This document shows positions 45,160-57,155 of a DNA stretch of 64,000 bases, one piece after another (the stretch's first letter is position 1; each line of letters begins with the position of its first letter). The stretch comes from Gymnothorax reevesii (lineage: Eukaryota > Chordata > Actinopteri > Anguilliformes > Muraenidae): NCBI GenBank assembly GCA_029721435.1, contig CM056576.1, forward strand, positions 73,735,876 to 73,799,875. The letters run 5' to 3'. A model generated the notes under the pieces. That model was given only the letters and a program-made list of their open reading frames with translations, was not told the origin of the DNA and made no database searches. The translations under genes and the position numbers were made by a program.

Positions 45160-45640
45160 CCAAATAAATTGGAAAGTAAATAACTTTCATAACTACATAA
45201 GTCACCATGACAATTACGCAGCAACAAACGCTCCATGAGTCTAGCATTTTTTGAGTCAAGCATTTTAAAATTATCCTCACTTCAGGTTATCTCATTTTGG
45301 AGAGACAGCGCTGACGATGGACGCTAGAAATTTCCATACCATAAACGACATGCATCTGAATTCAGCAAGAGGTGAGTAACCCATGAACAATTATATTTCA
45401 TTCCCGATTAGCTGATTTTCACTTCTCAATCTAATTTTCTGGTGTTGGTAGAAATCTAACAGTTCATATGTGAGCACAAAAATTGTATTGTACTGTCTTA
45501 CCAGCAAACTTGAGGTAAAAATGCAGCCATAAATATTAGCTTTTTCGAAGCTCATGAGACTGGTCCAGACATGGATTGATTCAGTTACAGGCTCTGTTAA
45601 GGCTGCATGAACTTTCAATAATGAAATTCAACCATTTTTA
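45160..45640 (+). repeat. Diverged relative of the 5' end of the C2orf78-like unit
   Basis: It parallels about 1920-2200 and 48066-48350 in order: AACTACATAAGTCA, GCATTTTAAAATTA, GACGATGGACGCTAGAAATTT, ATTCAGCAAGA, then CCATGAACAATTAT and ATTCCCGATTAGCTG. It appears to be an older third copy. Confidence 0.5.
45317..45371 (+). other. Candidate leader exon, third copy
   Basis: ATG followed by 18 open codons (start MDARNFH) and a strong donor GGTGAGTAA. Its phase would join in frame to the acceptor at 48721-48722. Whether it is transcribed is unknown. Confidence 0.3.
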
Positions 45641-46216
45641 AAAATAATTGTATTCCATTAAACTAAAACATTAAAAAAAAACAATCAATTTTAGGGGCTA
45701 AGACCTTAGCGCAGTACTGCAAAAAAGGAAGGCAAAATATATGGCAGCAATTGTGTAAAACTTAAAACAATGAACAACTTATTTATAGTTGAACTACTTG
45801 ATAATTCTCACAGGCCAAACTTTCAGCAACTCTAAATCGTATGAAACAAGAGGACGCTAAGTTTCTTCGGGCCAGGGACTAAGAAACTTCATGCATTAAA
45901 ATGTGTCGCTCAGCCCAGATTGCATATGTTTTGCTTAACAGGTCAAAATTTTTGGGGAGAATGTGCTTGGAAATTTCCTGCAGTTGTACTTTTGTCTGAA
46001 AGAATTAACTTTGATAATGGTTTTGATATAGCTTATCTCCACCATGAAATTCCCATAGCTGGAGAAAAAAAATGCTGTATGCATGCCTGCAATACCCTAA
46101 ACTAAATTTAAATGTAAGCAAAAAGCAACAAAAAATACCAAGCACTGCAACAACCAATTAATGGCTTAGATCTTTCTAACATCAGCTGAAGCATCCCAGC
46201 TCCATGGAAACCTTTT
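45641..46216. other. No gene recognised
   Basis: AT-rich. Short frames only. Confidence 0.4.
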
Positions 46217-46224
46217 ATCTATAT

Positions 46225-46428
46225 CAGAGGTCTCCAATCTTTTCCAGAAAGGGCCTGTGTGGGTGCAAGCTTTCTTTGCAACCAAGCAGCTACACTCCTG
46301 ATACTACTAATCAAGCTTATTAGCAAAGAGTCCAGGGGTTGATTAGTAGTATCAGGTGTGTAATAGCTTGGTTGCAATGAAAGCCTGCACCCACACTGGC
46401 CCTTTCTGGGAAAGATTGAGGACCCCTG
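46225..46428. mobile_element. hAT-type palindromic short element, copy 2
   Basis: 204 bp, same family as 29382-29585, flanked by ATCTATAT (46217-46224) and ATCTATAC (46429-46436), 7 of 8 matching. This supports an 8-bp hAT-style target duplication. Confidence 0.85.
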
Positions 46429-46500
46429 ATCTATACCATGTTAAATGTTTTGCATTTTGATGGAAAACTGTATAATTAGGAATAAAATTAAAAATAAATA

Positions 46501-48064
46501 CAACCCCAATTCCAAAATAGTTGGGCCAAAGTGTGAATTGTGAATAAAATCAAAATGTAATGACTTTCAGATCACATGAGCTAATGTGTTATTTACAATA
46601 GAACACAGATAACATTTAAAATGTTGAGACTGAGACATTTTACATTTTTATCCACGAAATTAGCTTTTTTCAAATTTTCTGGTTGCAACAGGTCTCAAAA
46701 AAGTTGGGACACAGGCAAAAAAAAAAAGGTCTGAAAAAGCCATTATTATGTAAGAGAATCAGCTGAAAGAACATTTAGCAAGTAATTAAGTTAACTGACA
46801 TCAATTGTGTAACATTAATAACCATAAAAGGGATGTCTTAGAGAGGCTGAGTCTCTCAGAAGTAAAGATGGCCAGAGTCTCTCCATCCTGTGAAGGCTTG
46901 TGTAAAAGAAATTGTGGAATACTTTAAAATCAATGTCACATTACAAAGGCTTTGAAAGTCTCATCATCGACAGTGCGTAACATCATCAAAATGTTCGGAG
47001 AAACTTGAAAAATCTCTGTGCGTAAGGGACAAGGCCAAAGACCTTAACTGGATGCCTGTGATCTTCGGGCCCTCAGACACCACCGTGTCACTCACCAGCA
47101 TGATTCTGTCATTGACATTACTAAATGAGCCCAGGAATACTTCAAGAAACCACTGTCACTAAACACAGTCAGCCGTGCCATCCACAGATGCCACCTAAAA
47201 CTCTATCATGCAAAAATGAAGCCATTGTTGAGCATGATCCAGAAGCGCCGCTGTGCTTTGTGGGCCAAGGTGGCAACAAAGTGGAAAAGGTCAGACGAGT
47301 CCAAATTTGACTGTTGGAAATCATGAGGGTCATGTCCCCTGGGCTAAATAGGAGAAAGACCACCCCTCTTGTTATCAGCATACTGTTCAAAAGCCAGCAT
47401 CTCTCATGGTATGGGGATGCATTAGTGAATATGGTGTGGGACACTTGCATGTTTTAAAAAGTACCATGAATGCTGAAAGATATATAAAGGTTTTAGAGCA
47501 ACATACGCTCCCCTCCAGATGACATCTATTCTAGGGAAGGCTTTGTGTATTTCAACAGGACAATGTAAAACCACATACTGCAGTTATTACAACTGCATGG
47601 CTTCATAGTAGAAGAGTCCATCTGCTGATCTGGCATGCCTGCAGTCCTGATTTTTCACCGATTGAGAACATTTGGCGCGTAATTAAACGAAAAGTCCGTC
47701 AAAGGAGACCCAAAACTCTCCAGCAGCTGCAGGCCTGTATTAAACAAGAGTGGGATCAAATTCCAATGGATAAACTCAAGAAACTTGTCTCCTCAATGCC
47801 CAGACATCTCCGCTCTGTGTTAAAAAGATGAGGGGATGCTACACCATGATAAACATGCCCCTGTCCCTACTTTTTTGAGACCTGTTGCAGCCATCAAATT
47901 TGAAATCATTTTGTGGATGAAATTGAATTTCTCAGTTTCTACATTTGCTATGTTATCTCTGTTATATTGTAAATAAAATACTGGCTGGTGTGATTTGAAA
48001 GTCATTGCATTTTGATTTTATTCAAAATTTACACTTTGTCCCAACTATTTTGGAATTGGGGTAG
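46501..48064 (+). mobile_element. Tc1/mariner family 1, full-length decayed copy
   Basis: 1,564 bp between TA dinucleotides. The termini CAACCCCAATTCC and GGAATTGGGGTAG are inverted, and about 50 bp inward also match. The plus strand carries a decayed transposase: a helix-turn-helix region near 46990-47170, then the catalytic blocks YFNRTM-like FQQDN near 47555 and PDFSPIENIW near 47650, and a C-terminal QQLQACI block. Frames are broken by several indels. Confidence 0.9.
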
Positions 48065-48205
48065 TACCTCCCACAACTACATTAGTCATAGTGACATCAC
48101 GGAATAGCACTCACTCAACAGAGCAGAGTGAGGAACTTTTAAAACCAAATGTTTTAAAATTAACTTTTATTAACATTGCCCAATGTCAGACAAACAGGAC
48201 TGACA

Positions 48206-48255
48206 ATGGACAATTTCCATATGAATAACACCATAAAATCTAAATTCAGCAAAAA
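48206..48255 (+). other. Candidate first exon of the C2orf78-like gene, copy B
   Basis: ATG then M-D-N-F-H and a donor-like GTGAGC after 50 nt. Conserved with copy A. It does not join in phase to 48723, so the link to the downstream exon is doubtful. Confidence 0.22.
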
Positions 48256-48722
48256 GTGAGCGAACCATGAAAAATTATAAATTACTCCCGATTCACTGTA
48301 TTGCCAGTAAATTTCTTGAGCCAATGCAGGTAGAAGTTGCAAATGATGACACTCACTGAGCCATGATGATTCCTACCAGTGGTGGCTCGTTGGCCCTAAC
48401 AAAGGGAAGCCAAAACCTCGCCCTTCTAAGCTTAATGACTTAAACCTTTCAGTTTACTTTTCTTGATCAGCAGTTTAGTAGGACAGTCAAATTTATTTTC
48501 GATAGCAAATGACAACACAAATGATCAATACGTCTTTATAAATTAGTTAAGTCATCTCCCAGAAAATTGTTTGTAAACATAGATATTCATAGATTTCAGG
48601 TCCATTGCTGCCATGCTTAGAGACGAGTGTTTGACAATTTTGAAAAACATCACCTCGTTGAATTCTTTTTTTTTAGCTAGACAATAGCTTAACCAATGGA
48701 AAATACTCTGCTCTTTTTCTAG

Positions 48723-49864
48723 GGTATTATGGGCCCCCTCATTTTGTGATGCTGAACTCTTGGACACCATGGCAGTCACAAGGTTTTCAGCACTCAGTGA
48801 GGTCCCTGCCAGTCTTGGTGCAGCCCGCCATACCACACACCATCCACCCTTATGTCACTTCCGGGGTGATGATGTATACCGCAGCTCCTCAGATCCTGCA
48901 GCCAGTGCAGGTGCCCAACCAACTCTCGCAGAGAGCCGACGAATCCTGCCTCTTCAGGCACAGATCGGACCTGGATTCTGAATCTTTTCACGGAGTTGAG
49001 CCGGAGGAAAACACAGAGGGAGGACCCTCCAGGCAGCAAATAACGGCCCAGGTCCATGGCGGTCCTGAGGTTCAAATCAGCGAGCCTCATGTCTCCACAC
49101 TGCCTAACACTGAGACTGCAAAGGAGGTTAAGGCAGAAATGGAAAAGACAGAACCATCAAAACGAGGCCGAACGAGGAAAAGGGAAGGAATACCAGGGAT
49201 GAGGAAGAATAGAAGGATGAAGGGCGAAGCTGATGAAGGTGTGAGGGTCGAGCCTCAAGTGGGCATGCCCATGAGCCAGCTGCGTGAGCGCATGACAGAG
49301 TCCATCAGGGTATTTCACTGCCTTGGGGACAAAACCAGAGAGAGAGGTTCTGCACAGCCTCCCAAAGTCAAACATGAAGGTGATTTCATCCAAAAGCCCA
49401 TGGCAAGGTCTTGCAGTATCATGCTGCCACAGAGTCATGAGAGTGGGAAAAGGAAGAGGATTTGTAAGCTCGGATTCCAGGGCCGCGTTGGAAAGACAAC
49501 TTTTCCTGGGGATGTCACCTCAAGTTTGGCGCCTAGCTGCAGTTCTGATGATGCCCCAGCTGGATCTGCTCCACAGCTGGCCAGAGAGAGACCCCATGTC
49601 AGTACGGACGCAGCTTGTTATCAGGCTAAGGTTTGTGAGAGAAGTGACCGAGGTTCCTGTCACTGGCAGTCCTCTCCATCCCTGAATGGATGCTCCCAAA
49701 ACAAGTTCCCCTTTGTTCTGGAAGAGTCTACACCCATCCAGCCTTGGCAGCGGGAAGAGAGGGAGGCGATGAAGAAGAAGGCACAGAGAGAGAGAGAGCA
49801 GGCTGCCAGAGTGACGAAAATGGGTTTAGACTATGTTTTGGAGAGATTGAGGTACAGAATGTAG
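48723..49864 (+). CDS. C2orf78/DUF4629-like protein, main exon
   Basis: An uninterrupted frame runs from the acceptor-like TTTTTCTAG (ending 48722) to TAG at 49862-49864. The first ATG is at 48749, giving 371 residues. Visible parts are a hydrophobic/proline N-terminal third (WTPWQSQGF, then VQPAIPHTIHPYV), an acidic linker, and a lysine/arginine-rich segment KRGRTRKREGIPGMRKNRR (about 165-185) that may be a nuclear signal. The motif ESIRVFHCLGDK (about 230) and a charged C-terminal helix EEREAMKKKAQREREQAAR follow. The last two recall the vertebrate C2orf78 (DUF4629) family, whose function is unknown. Mammalian members are longer, so upstream exons or N-terminal loss are possible. It lies in a V-segment repeat unit and was duplicated with it. 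A retrocopy is less likely, because intron-like DNA flanks the acceptor. Confidence 0.5.
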
Positions 49865-50064
49865 CATAACCTGTACAGCCTAAAGTTTCTGGGCTTCCAT
49901 TTTTCAATTAAATCTTATATTGAAAATATAAAAACTTATTAAGACTGGAAACAATTACATTCATGAAATAGTGATGTTGAATTGTAGATTGAATAGCTTA
50001 AAACCAGTAAATGATACAAAGTCATTTAAAAAGTTAAAATGAAACATTACTAAGAATCAACAAC

Positions 50065-51340
50065 TTACAAAATTACTGGCACCCCTGACTGGCACAAACA
50101 ATCCAAAAATATACATATATAAACAATAATATTATCGAGAAATGAAATATACCAACGTGTCAAATACTTGTTTTTTCATTGATGTTTCAATGGAAACAGC
50201 CAAAATCATACAATCATTTAATGCAAAGTAAATTGCAACAAAATCTTGGTTTCTTTATAATTGGCACCCTTCATTTAGTGCGACCACCTCTGGCAAGGAT
50301 AATGACGTGGACTCTTTTCCTGTTATTTTTGGCAATGTGAAGTCACACATTTGGGGGAAATTTGGACCATTCCTTTAACCAGATCCTTCACATTCTTGGG
50401 TTTGCATTTATCATCTGCGCTCCTCAACTCAGCCCACAGGTTTTCAATTGGATTGAGGTCTGCGGGCTGATATGGCCATTACAGAATGTTGATTTTGTTG
50501 TAACAGAGCCATTTTTGTGTGGATCTTGAGTTATGCTTTGGGTCATTATCTTGTTGGAAAGTCCATCTTCGAACTAGTTCCAGCCTTCTGGCAGAAGCAA
50601 CTAGATTATGGCTAAAATATCCTGATACGTGGTGGAATTCATTATGCCAATAATCTTAACCAGTGCCCCTGATCCTCCATTTCACCATTTCACCGTGGGT
50701 GTGAGGTTCTTCTTCTTGTATACCTCTCTGCTTCAACACCTAACATGCCAAGGCTTTATCTGACCGAAACATGCAATTTTGATCTCATCTGACCAAAGCA
50801 TGTTGTTTCAGTCATTATTAAAGTGGTGTTCGACAAACTCCTAGCGCTTACATCTGTGTCAACCGGTCAGAAAAGGCTTTCTTCAGGCAACCCTTCCAAA
50901 AAGCATGTGGCTGTGGAGTTGGTGCCTGATGGTGCTTTTTGAAACCTGGCGACCCTAAGATGCCTCCAAGCCTGCAATTCATTCACAGTGATTCTTGGGG
51001 ATTTTGTTGCTTCACTAACCATTCCCCTCAGTATCCTGGGGGGCAAAATGCAGTTGCATCCCCTACCTTTGCAGTTTTCAACAGTTTCCTATCTTTTGAA
51101 TTTTTCAAATAATTGCCCTGACAGCACTCAGTGGCGTATTGAATTGTTTGTGAATCTTCCTTTAGCCAGTACATTTTTAAAAAGGTCTGTGACCATCTGA
51201 CTCTTTTGAACTGACAGTTGTTTTATTTTCTTCATAATGCTGGATGACAAAGGAATATTACATTCGTGTTTCCTCATTTTTATTCCTTTTTCAAACAGGA
51301 AGTGATGTAATGGCTCAATATAGTTCCTTAACACTAAGAT
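50065..51340 (-). mobile_element. Tc1-like family 2 remnant, copy B
   Basis: As at 3915-5300, but it keeps about 50 bp of transposase near 50530-50585 that copy A has lost (GGGTCATTATCTTGTTGGAA). The frame is still broken. Confidence 0.7.
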
Positions 51341-51545
51341 ATAACTTAAATAGTGGAACCTTGTTGAATTTTGTTCGATGTTATTTACAATAATCTTGAA
51401 GGCTGACATTAATTGCGGAACCTTGATTTGGAGGAAATTTATTTTTAATTAAATCAATAAATGAGTTTGGTTCCATTAGAAAATTAATATTGTCCAGTAT
51501 TTCTCATGTTATTTAGATTTTCTGCGTAGGTATATATTTTAGAAT

Positions 51546-51676
51546 TTTCAGCTAACCGGCCCTTATGGGCCGATAAGCTATTTTCGTGGTCTGGCGTCCG
51601 TCGTCCGTCGTCCGGAACATTTTTGTCTTCTTTTCGGCCTGATGAATTTTCCTGTAAATTTGTTATAACATACTAC
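51546..51676. repeat. 131-bp insertion specific to copy B
   Basis: Absent from copy A between AGAAT and AGTAAG. It contains CCGGCCCTTATGGGCC and a CGTCCGTCGTCCGTCGTCC run. The latter resembles dispersed repeats common in aquatic animals. No target duplication is obvious. Confidence 0.6.
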
Positions 51677-51679
51677 AGT

Positions 51680-52970
51680 AAGTAAACCAATAACAATATA
51701 TTGCGTGAACAGAAATAGTAGTATCTATCGGAGAGAAAAAGTCAGTATCTAGTGTGGCCATCCTCTGCTTTGATAACAGCATTTAATCTTTCAGTTTTCA
51801 CACACACATTTATTTATTTATTTCTCACTTGCTAAACTATTCCATATGGTTTGATGTTCATTGCAAAGAGATCATTTCAATATTACAAGTCACAACAGAT
51901 TTGTTTCTCTCGGCATAAAGAAAATCTTAGATTTGCTCGACCAAATTAAGGTCTGGAGCAGGTCAAGACATAACTTTAATGCCACCAGATGATTCTTTCC
52001 ATCTGAGATCATTCTTGTGCAACTTAGAAGAGTGTTTATGGTCATTATTGAGTTGAAAATAAAATCCCAGACTTATCAGTTTCTTCTCAGATGGCAAAGC
52101 ATGCTTCACGAGGATCCTGTGATACTTCTTTTGATCCGTGATTCTGTCAATTTTTTTGAGATCACTGGCTCCTTTCGAGCAGAATGAACCCCAAACCGTA
52201 ATATTACCACGTCCATGTTTTACTGAAGGGGTTAAACAGTCGGTTTTGAATTTGAAATGTTCTCCAGCTCGACTACGGCACTCAGAAGTTCTGCGACTGG
52301 ATGAGAAAATTTTTAATTATTGATTCATCGGTCTGAAAGACTTGTTCCCAGTCCGTTGGTGCCCAATCCTTGTCTTGAGTATCTTGGGGAATTCAGGTCT
52401 CCTTTGACTCTAAGAAGTATTTTGTGGCAACAGACCATTTTCAAACAAGTGTCTGGAAATGGTTGATACTTTCATCTCTTTACTGCTGGTACTATTAATG
52501 TCATCACGGAGTTGTTGTACTGTCAACCGCCATTTTCTTTTTCTACTTGTCATACATGGACAATGAACAAGAGAGGCACTTAATCTTTGTTTTGAACCTG
52601 TATTGCCACTAGTTTTCAGTGAACCAGTCTCTTTGAAACACATTATGGTGTTTCTTAGAGTGCCATGGCAGCATTTAATGTCTTCAGAAATTTTTCTAAG
52701 AAACCAACCAGCAACATAAAAGGCCAGAATTTGGCTACAAACAATCCCTGAGAGCTCTTTCCGTCGTGCTATCATATGAATAACACTATGACTGCTCAAA
52801 GTTCATGTCACCTGATATAATGGAACTACTGACCATTGGAGGAAATTCTGCAGAATATTGTTTCCTCAATCAGTTTAAACACATTTTTAGCATTAATGAT
52901 CATGGAATGAGCCTTCAAACATGCATTCATGCTGTGCAAGAGTCAAAAAAAAAAATTGCAACACTATTCA
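51680..52970 (-). mobile_element. Tc1-like family 3 remnant, copy B
   Basis: The N-terminal DNA-binding region is open at 52410-52799 on the minus strand (WFLRKISEDIK, KETGSLKTSG). The catalytic part to the left is broken. It retains about 40 bp near 51850-51890 missing in copy A. Confidence 0.75.
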
Positions 52971-53359
52971 GTTGTTATGAAAAAAATCAATGTTGTCAAT
53001 GTTTTAGTTTATTACCCATATTTTTTGTACATTTATAGGATTGACTTTTTGTTGTTCTCATTGCCCGTATTGCCCATATTTTTCAATGTATTTTCACAAA
53101 AAAATTATCAAAAGGTTTTATTTGGACTTCTTTTAGACAAAAGTGGTGGTGCATATTCATTACTGCACACTTTTCCAGTGGTATAACTATGACATTGCTG
53201 TGAAGTTGTATTTAAAGATGATGTGCTAATAATTACATTGAGCGTTGTCCTCTTTTTGAGCATAATGCTCCCACTAGAGACTATGTTTTTCCCTGTTAAT
53301 ACTGCCTCACCAGTTCCCACAGACTGCTTTTTCCGCCATTGCACCCTCTTCCTATTTTA

Positions 53360-54125
53360 AACACGTGGTGATTCAGCCCTTTTTAAAAAAAATCCACCCT
53401 CTATCCAAAAATTATATCTAATTTAAGACCAGTCTCCAAACTGCCGTTTTTATTTCTAATTCTGGAAAAAGCTGTTTTTCGACAAATCAGGCAATTTTTA
53501 AGAAAAAAAAAGTAATTTATTTGAAACAATCTGATCTGGTATAAGAGAACTCATAGCACTGAGACGGCTCATGTAAAAGTTCTTCATGAATTGATTATAG
53601 CAGCTGACAATGGGGACTGTAGCATCTTAATTGTTTTGCTCTTACCCTGTTCAATTTTTATTTTGAAAACAGAACTTTTAATATGACCGAGCAAAATACT
53701 TCCTTGGCCTCCCTTCCCTATGGTGTCCCTAAGTGCTCAGTTTTAGCACCTCTCTTATTCTCATTGTACATGCTGCCGCTGGGTGTTCTTATTTAGAAAT
53801 ACGGCCTATCCTTCTCTTATTTTGCTGATGATATGCAAATATAGCTTCCCCTTAAATGCTACAGCCCTCAGCCTTTACAGCCATTCCTCAACTACTTCCA
53901 GAACATGAAAGAATGGATGGTACAAAACTTTCTAAAACTTAACAAAAAACTGAAGTCGTTCTCTTTGGCCCCCCTGACTACACCAATTTATTCATAATAA
54001 ATTTGGCTTGCTGTCTCCCTGTGTAAAATCCTTCGCCAAAATGTGTGCTGTAATTTTTGATTCCTCGTTCAAATTAGACAAACAAATAAACTCGTACCTG
54101 GACTACTGTGACGCTCTTTAAATGT
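53360..54125 (+). mobile_element. CR1/Rex-type LINE reverse-transcriptase fragment, copy B
   Basis: Same fragment as 7010-7860, with the FADDMQ catalytic motif near 53820, but lacking about 80 bp before the fingers region. Broken by stops. Confidence 0.7.
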
Positions 54126-54281
54126 GGGCCCCTGTCTGTTCTTCTTCTTTTTCTTGCTCGACTTAAAATCTACATTTAATCATTTACCTACGTCAAGGAC
54201 GAGAAAAAACCCCCTAATGCTCTCCAACCTTGTCCTGTAAATCTCAGTCCATCTCAGCCTCCTTAACTTCTTCCTCAGATC

Positions 54282-54809
54282 CTATTTAAGAGCCGCATGT
54301 CCCTCAAGTAATGTAACCTCTGACCTGTGCTCTCTTACCCATCTCAACACGCCTTTTAATGTGAAGTCCTGCACCCTGAACTCCCTCAAGTTACTCCTCA
54401 TTACCTCTCTCTCTGTCTCATACCTCCTACAGTTCAGAATTACATTATTCACTGACTCCTCTTCCTGATATTCCTCACACAAACCTGTCTTGTGCTTCCC
54501 TAACAATCTCAGTATTTTATTTAATGCATAATGCCTCAGCCTCATCCTTGCCATCACCATTTCCTCATGCCTATATCCTCTTCCTACTCGTGTTATTTTG
54601 ATACCCTTTTGAATTTGGTACAAATGTCTCCCCTTCTGCTCTCCATTCCAACTTTCTTGCCCGATTTGATGCACTTTCCTCCACAGTATATTTTTAACCT
54701 CTGCTTTACTGATCCTGCTTTGCATGTCTATATTTCCTTTTTTTAAAGCCCTCTTTGCCAACTCATCCACCATCTCATTCCCCTTCACCCCTACATGCCT
54801 GGGACCCAC
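54282..54809 (-). mobile_element. I-type LINE RNase H and tail, open frame in copy B
   Basis: One 175-residue frame with the RNase H C-terminal motif HVGVKGNEMVDELAKRA and the tail RHYALNKILRLLGKHKTGLC...NVILNCRRYETEREVM, typical of RNase H-bearing non-LTR elements. The N-terminal half of RNase H is missing upstream, so it is a fragment despite being open. Confidence 0.8.
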
Positions 54810-55490
54810 AGAAAGTTTATCTTCCCTCCCTGATTTGCTATTCTTGTCTTGATTGTAGAACTTTGTATAGTATATCTATTGACAGCTGTCGGAATGAAAG
54901 GATCTAAGAATTGCGAACACTGAGGATGAATATGAACAAATTGGCACTTTCCTAGTATTTTCACCTATCTTGGAGCAACCAACACTGCAACCATCTCCAC
55001 TGTGTGGACTCCTTACTCATTAGATGTTCTTCTGTTGATTCCGCTTTCTTTTCCTGGTATGGCCACCCCAAATCCTGTTTCTCCTGTCAGGTTTATTTAT
55101 TTAGTTATTTAATTATTTATTCTTTCATTTATTTATATATTTATTCATGTAAATACCCACTAATTGCAATGAAATACCCCAGAAACCCCAACATAATCCG
55201 GAAACATATTTTTATTCTTCCATTTTGATGTTAAAAAAGCGTAAGATTGAGAGCCCTGCCTCCATTCATTCATACAAGCATTATAATTCAGCATCAGCAT
55301 TAGCTTTTAACACCCTCTACGTCTACGGTATTTTTATCCGGTTGGTTGAGGATGTTTTCAAAAAATTATTACAGGCAACCAAAACTTTTTCTCAAAGATG
55401 TTAGGGACATTGTATGTTATTTAGACCCTGTGAAGGTATGTCAGATGAAAAATTCATTCTAAACTCTAAAACTGTCTCCAGTGAGGGAAT

Positions 55491-55830
55491 CTAAAAAAAC
55501 AGTGTTTTAGCATTGTAGATCTTCTTCGTTGGTTGGTAATAAGCAGAGTACTGCACGACCACAGTGCCATCTAGTGGAGTTTTATGTATTAATTTAATAA
55601 TTAATACATATTTAAAGCTTCCAGCCCTTTCCAACTCACTACCATACATGTTCAGCTTGATTTCTTCTTCCATTCTTTTTCTGGAGAAAAAGATTGTTTG
55701 TGTTTTTTCAACTGGAAACCTACATGCCCAATCATACCCCCACTCCATAACCTCATCAGTTGCTCTATGTACTTTGGTAATTGTACGTTCCATGTTCCTG
55801 CCTTTCTTCCACAATGCCCCAAACTTTGAA
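55491..55830 (-). mobile_element. I-type LINE reverse-transcriptase fragment, copy B
   Basis: Reads MWKKGRN, VEKTQTIFFSRKR and ELERAGSFKYV, as in copy A. Separated from the RNase H fragment by about 680 bp of AT-rich DNA. Confidence 0.65.
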
Positions 55831-55984
55831 TTATATCATCTGGCCAATTAGCTCAAATATGTCATAAAATGGCTCAATCCCAGCAAATTACATTCCTTAT
55901 GTCTCAAAACCTAGCAGGCACTTTGTAACGAAATGCACTTACAGCAGACTTCATTTATCACATTTATCAGCTAAACCATCAAGC

Positions 55985-56250
55985 AGCATCACGGTTTTCC
56001 AAACATTGCCATGGCCTCAACGCTGACAACTTGGAGGGAAAAACTTCAACTCACCAACTTCAAAGTTGCACCATCCCTCCACTCACCATTTTGGAATAAA
56101 CCTGACTTCACCGTTAATTTAAAAGCATGACATTTTCCTGCCTGGAAGGATAAAGGAATTACCCATCTTAGCCATCTCATTCAGAATGGTACCTCAGTTT
56201 CTGGAGTATTTCCAATTAAAATCTATTGTCCTCTGAAGTCCAAGTAGAGA
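55985..56250 (+). mobile_element. L1-type LINE ORF2 C-terminal fragment, copy B
   Basis: Reads SPFWNKPDF and HFPAWKDKGITHLSHLIQNG with one fewer stop than copy A. Confidence 0.5.
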
Positions 56251-56489
56251 ATTTGTTGAATCTGTCAGGTCCAGAGAAATTCCTGTGGATGATATATGCC
56301 TGGAAAAAAATGACCACCTCTGTAAATCGCAAGACATCCAATTTCAATAAAACCTGGATACAGTTATAACGACATTAACCTTTATTATTTCCTGTCCTCC
56401 AATCCACAATTCAAGTATTAGTACATAGAAACCTTCAATACATCCACTTTCAGCCTTAGATTTAGAAAGTAAAAAAAGTCCAAATCAAA

Positions 56490-56780
56490 TGCAATGACAA
56501 ATACGCACACACACAACCACACCTTAACTTTGTCCGTACGCTCACATACACACAAATTCAAATTCACCCCCCCCCCCCCCATTCATACCCTCCACATACT
56601 GCAGTCCATCTATGTGCAAACAGAACACTGTTATTGTTCTCAAGTGATTTTTAAATGGAACCTGTGTAATTATTCCAATTATAAGTTTTCTGTTGTTGTT
56701 GTTGTTGTTGTTATTATTATTATTTCTATTATTATTATGTCACATGTATGTGTGTATAGGTGCATGTATACTGTTGTGGT
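56490..56780. repeat. Microsatellite cluster, copy B
   Basis: CA, poly-C (about 13 C at 56567-56580), TTG and TTA runs, each slightly different in length from copy A. Confidence 0.8.
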
Positions 56781-56789
56781 CAAAAGTTT

Positions 56790-57155
56790 GCATACCCACT
56801 TTAAAGCACCAACTCACATAATATATTCAAATCTCTGCTCAAGACACACCTTTTATTCCTTGGGCATCAAATTTTTTTAAACCGTCTTTGATTTACCTTT
56901 ATGTAACGTTATTCAATGTTTGGTGTTTCCTTTATTGCCCCTGTTAACTGTGTTATTCTTATTACTGTAATGTGTGCACGTACATATACATTTATATGTG
57001 CATTTGTATGTATATATACGCGCGCGTGAGTGTGTGTGTGTCTGTATGTCCATGTTTATATAGTAAGCATTTGTATATACTGTCTGTGAAGCACGTTGGT
57101 CAGCTCATGCCGTTTTTAAATGTGCTGTGTAAATAAATTTGACTTCACTTCACTT
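56790..57155 (+). mobile_element. LINE 3' tail fragment, copy B
   Basis: Ends TGTGCTGTGTAAATAAATTT with a GACTTCACTTC tail, as at 10520-10885. Confidence 0.5.

Noticed and set aside
45391..45618. 75-residue minus-strand frame
   Set aside because: Antisense to the diverged C2orf78-like 5' region. No family resemblance.
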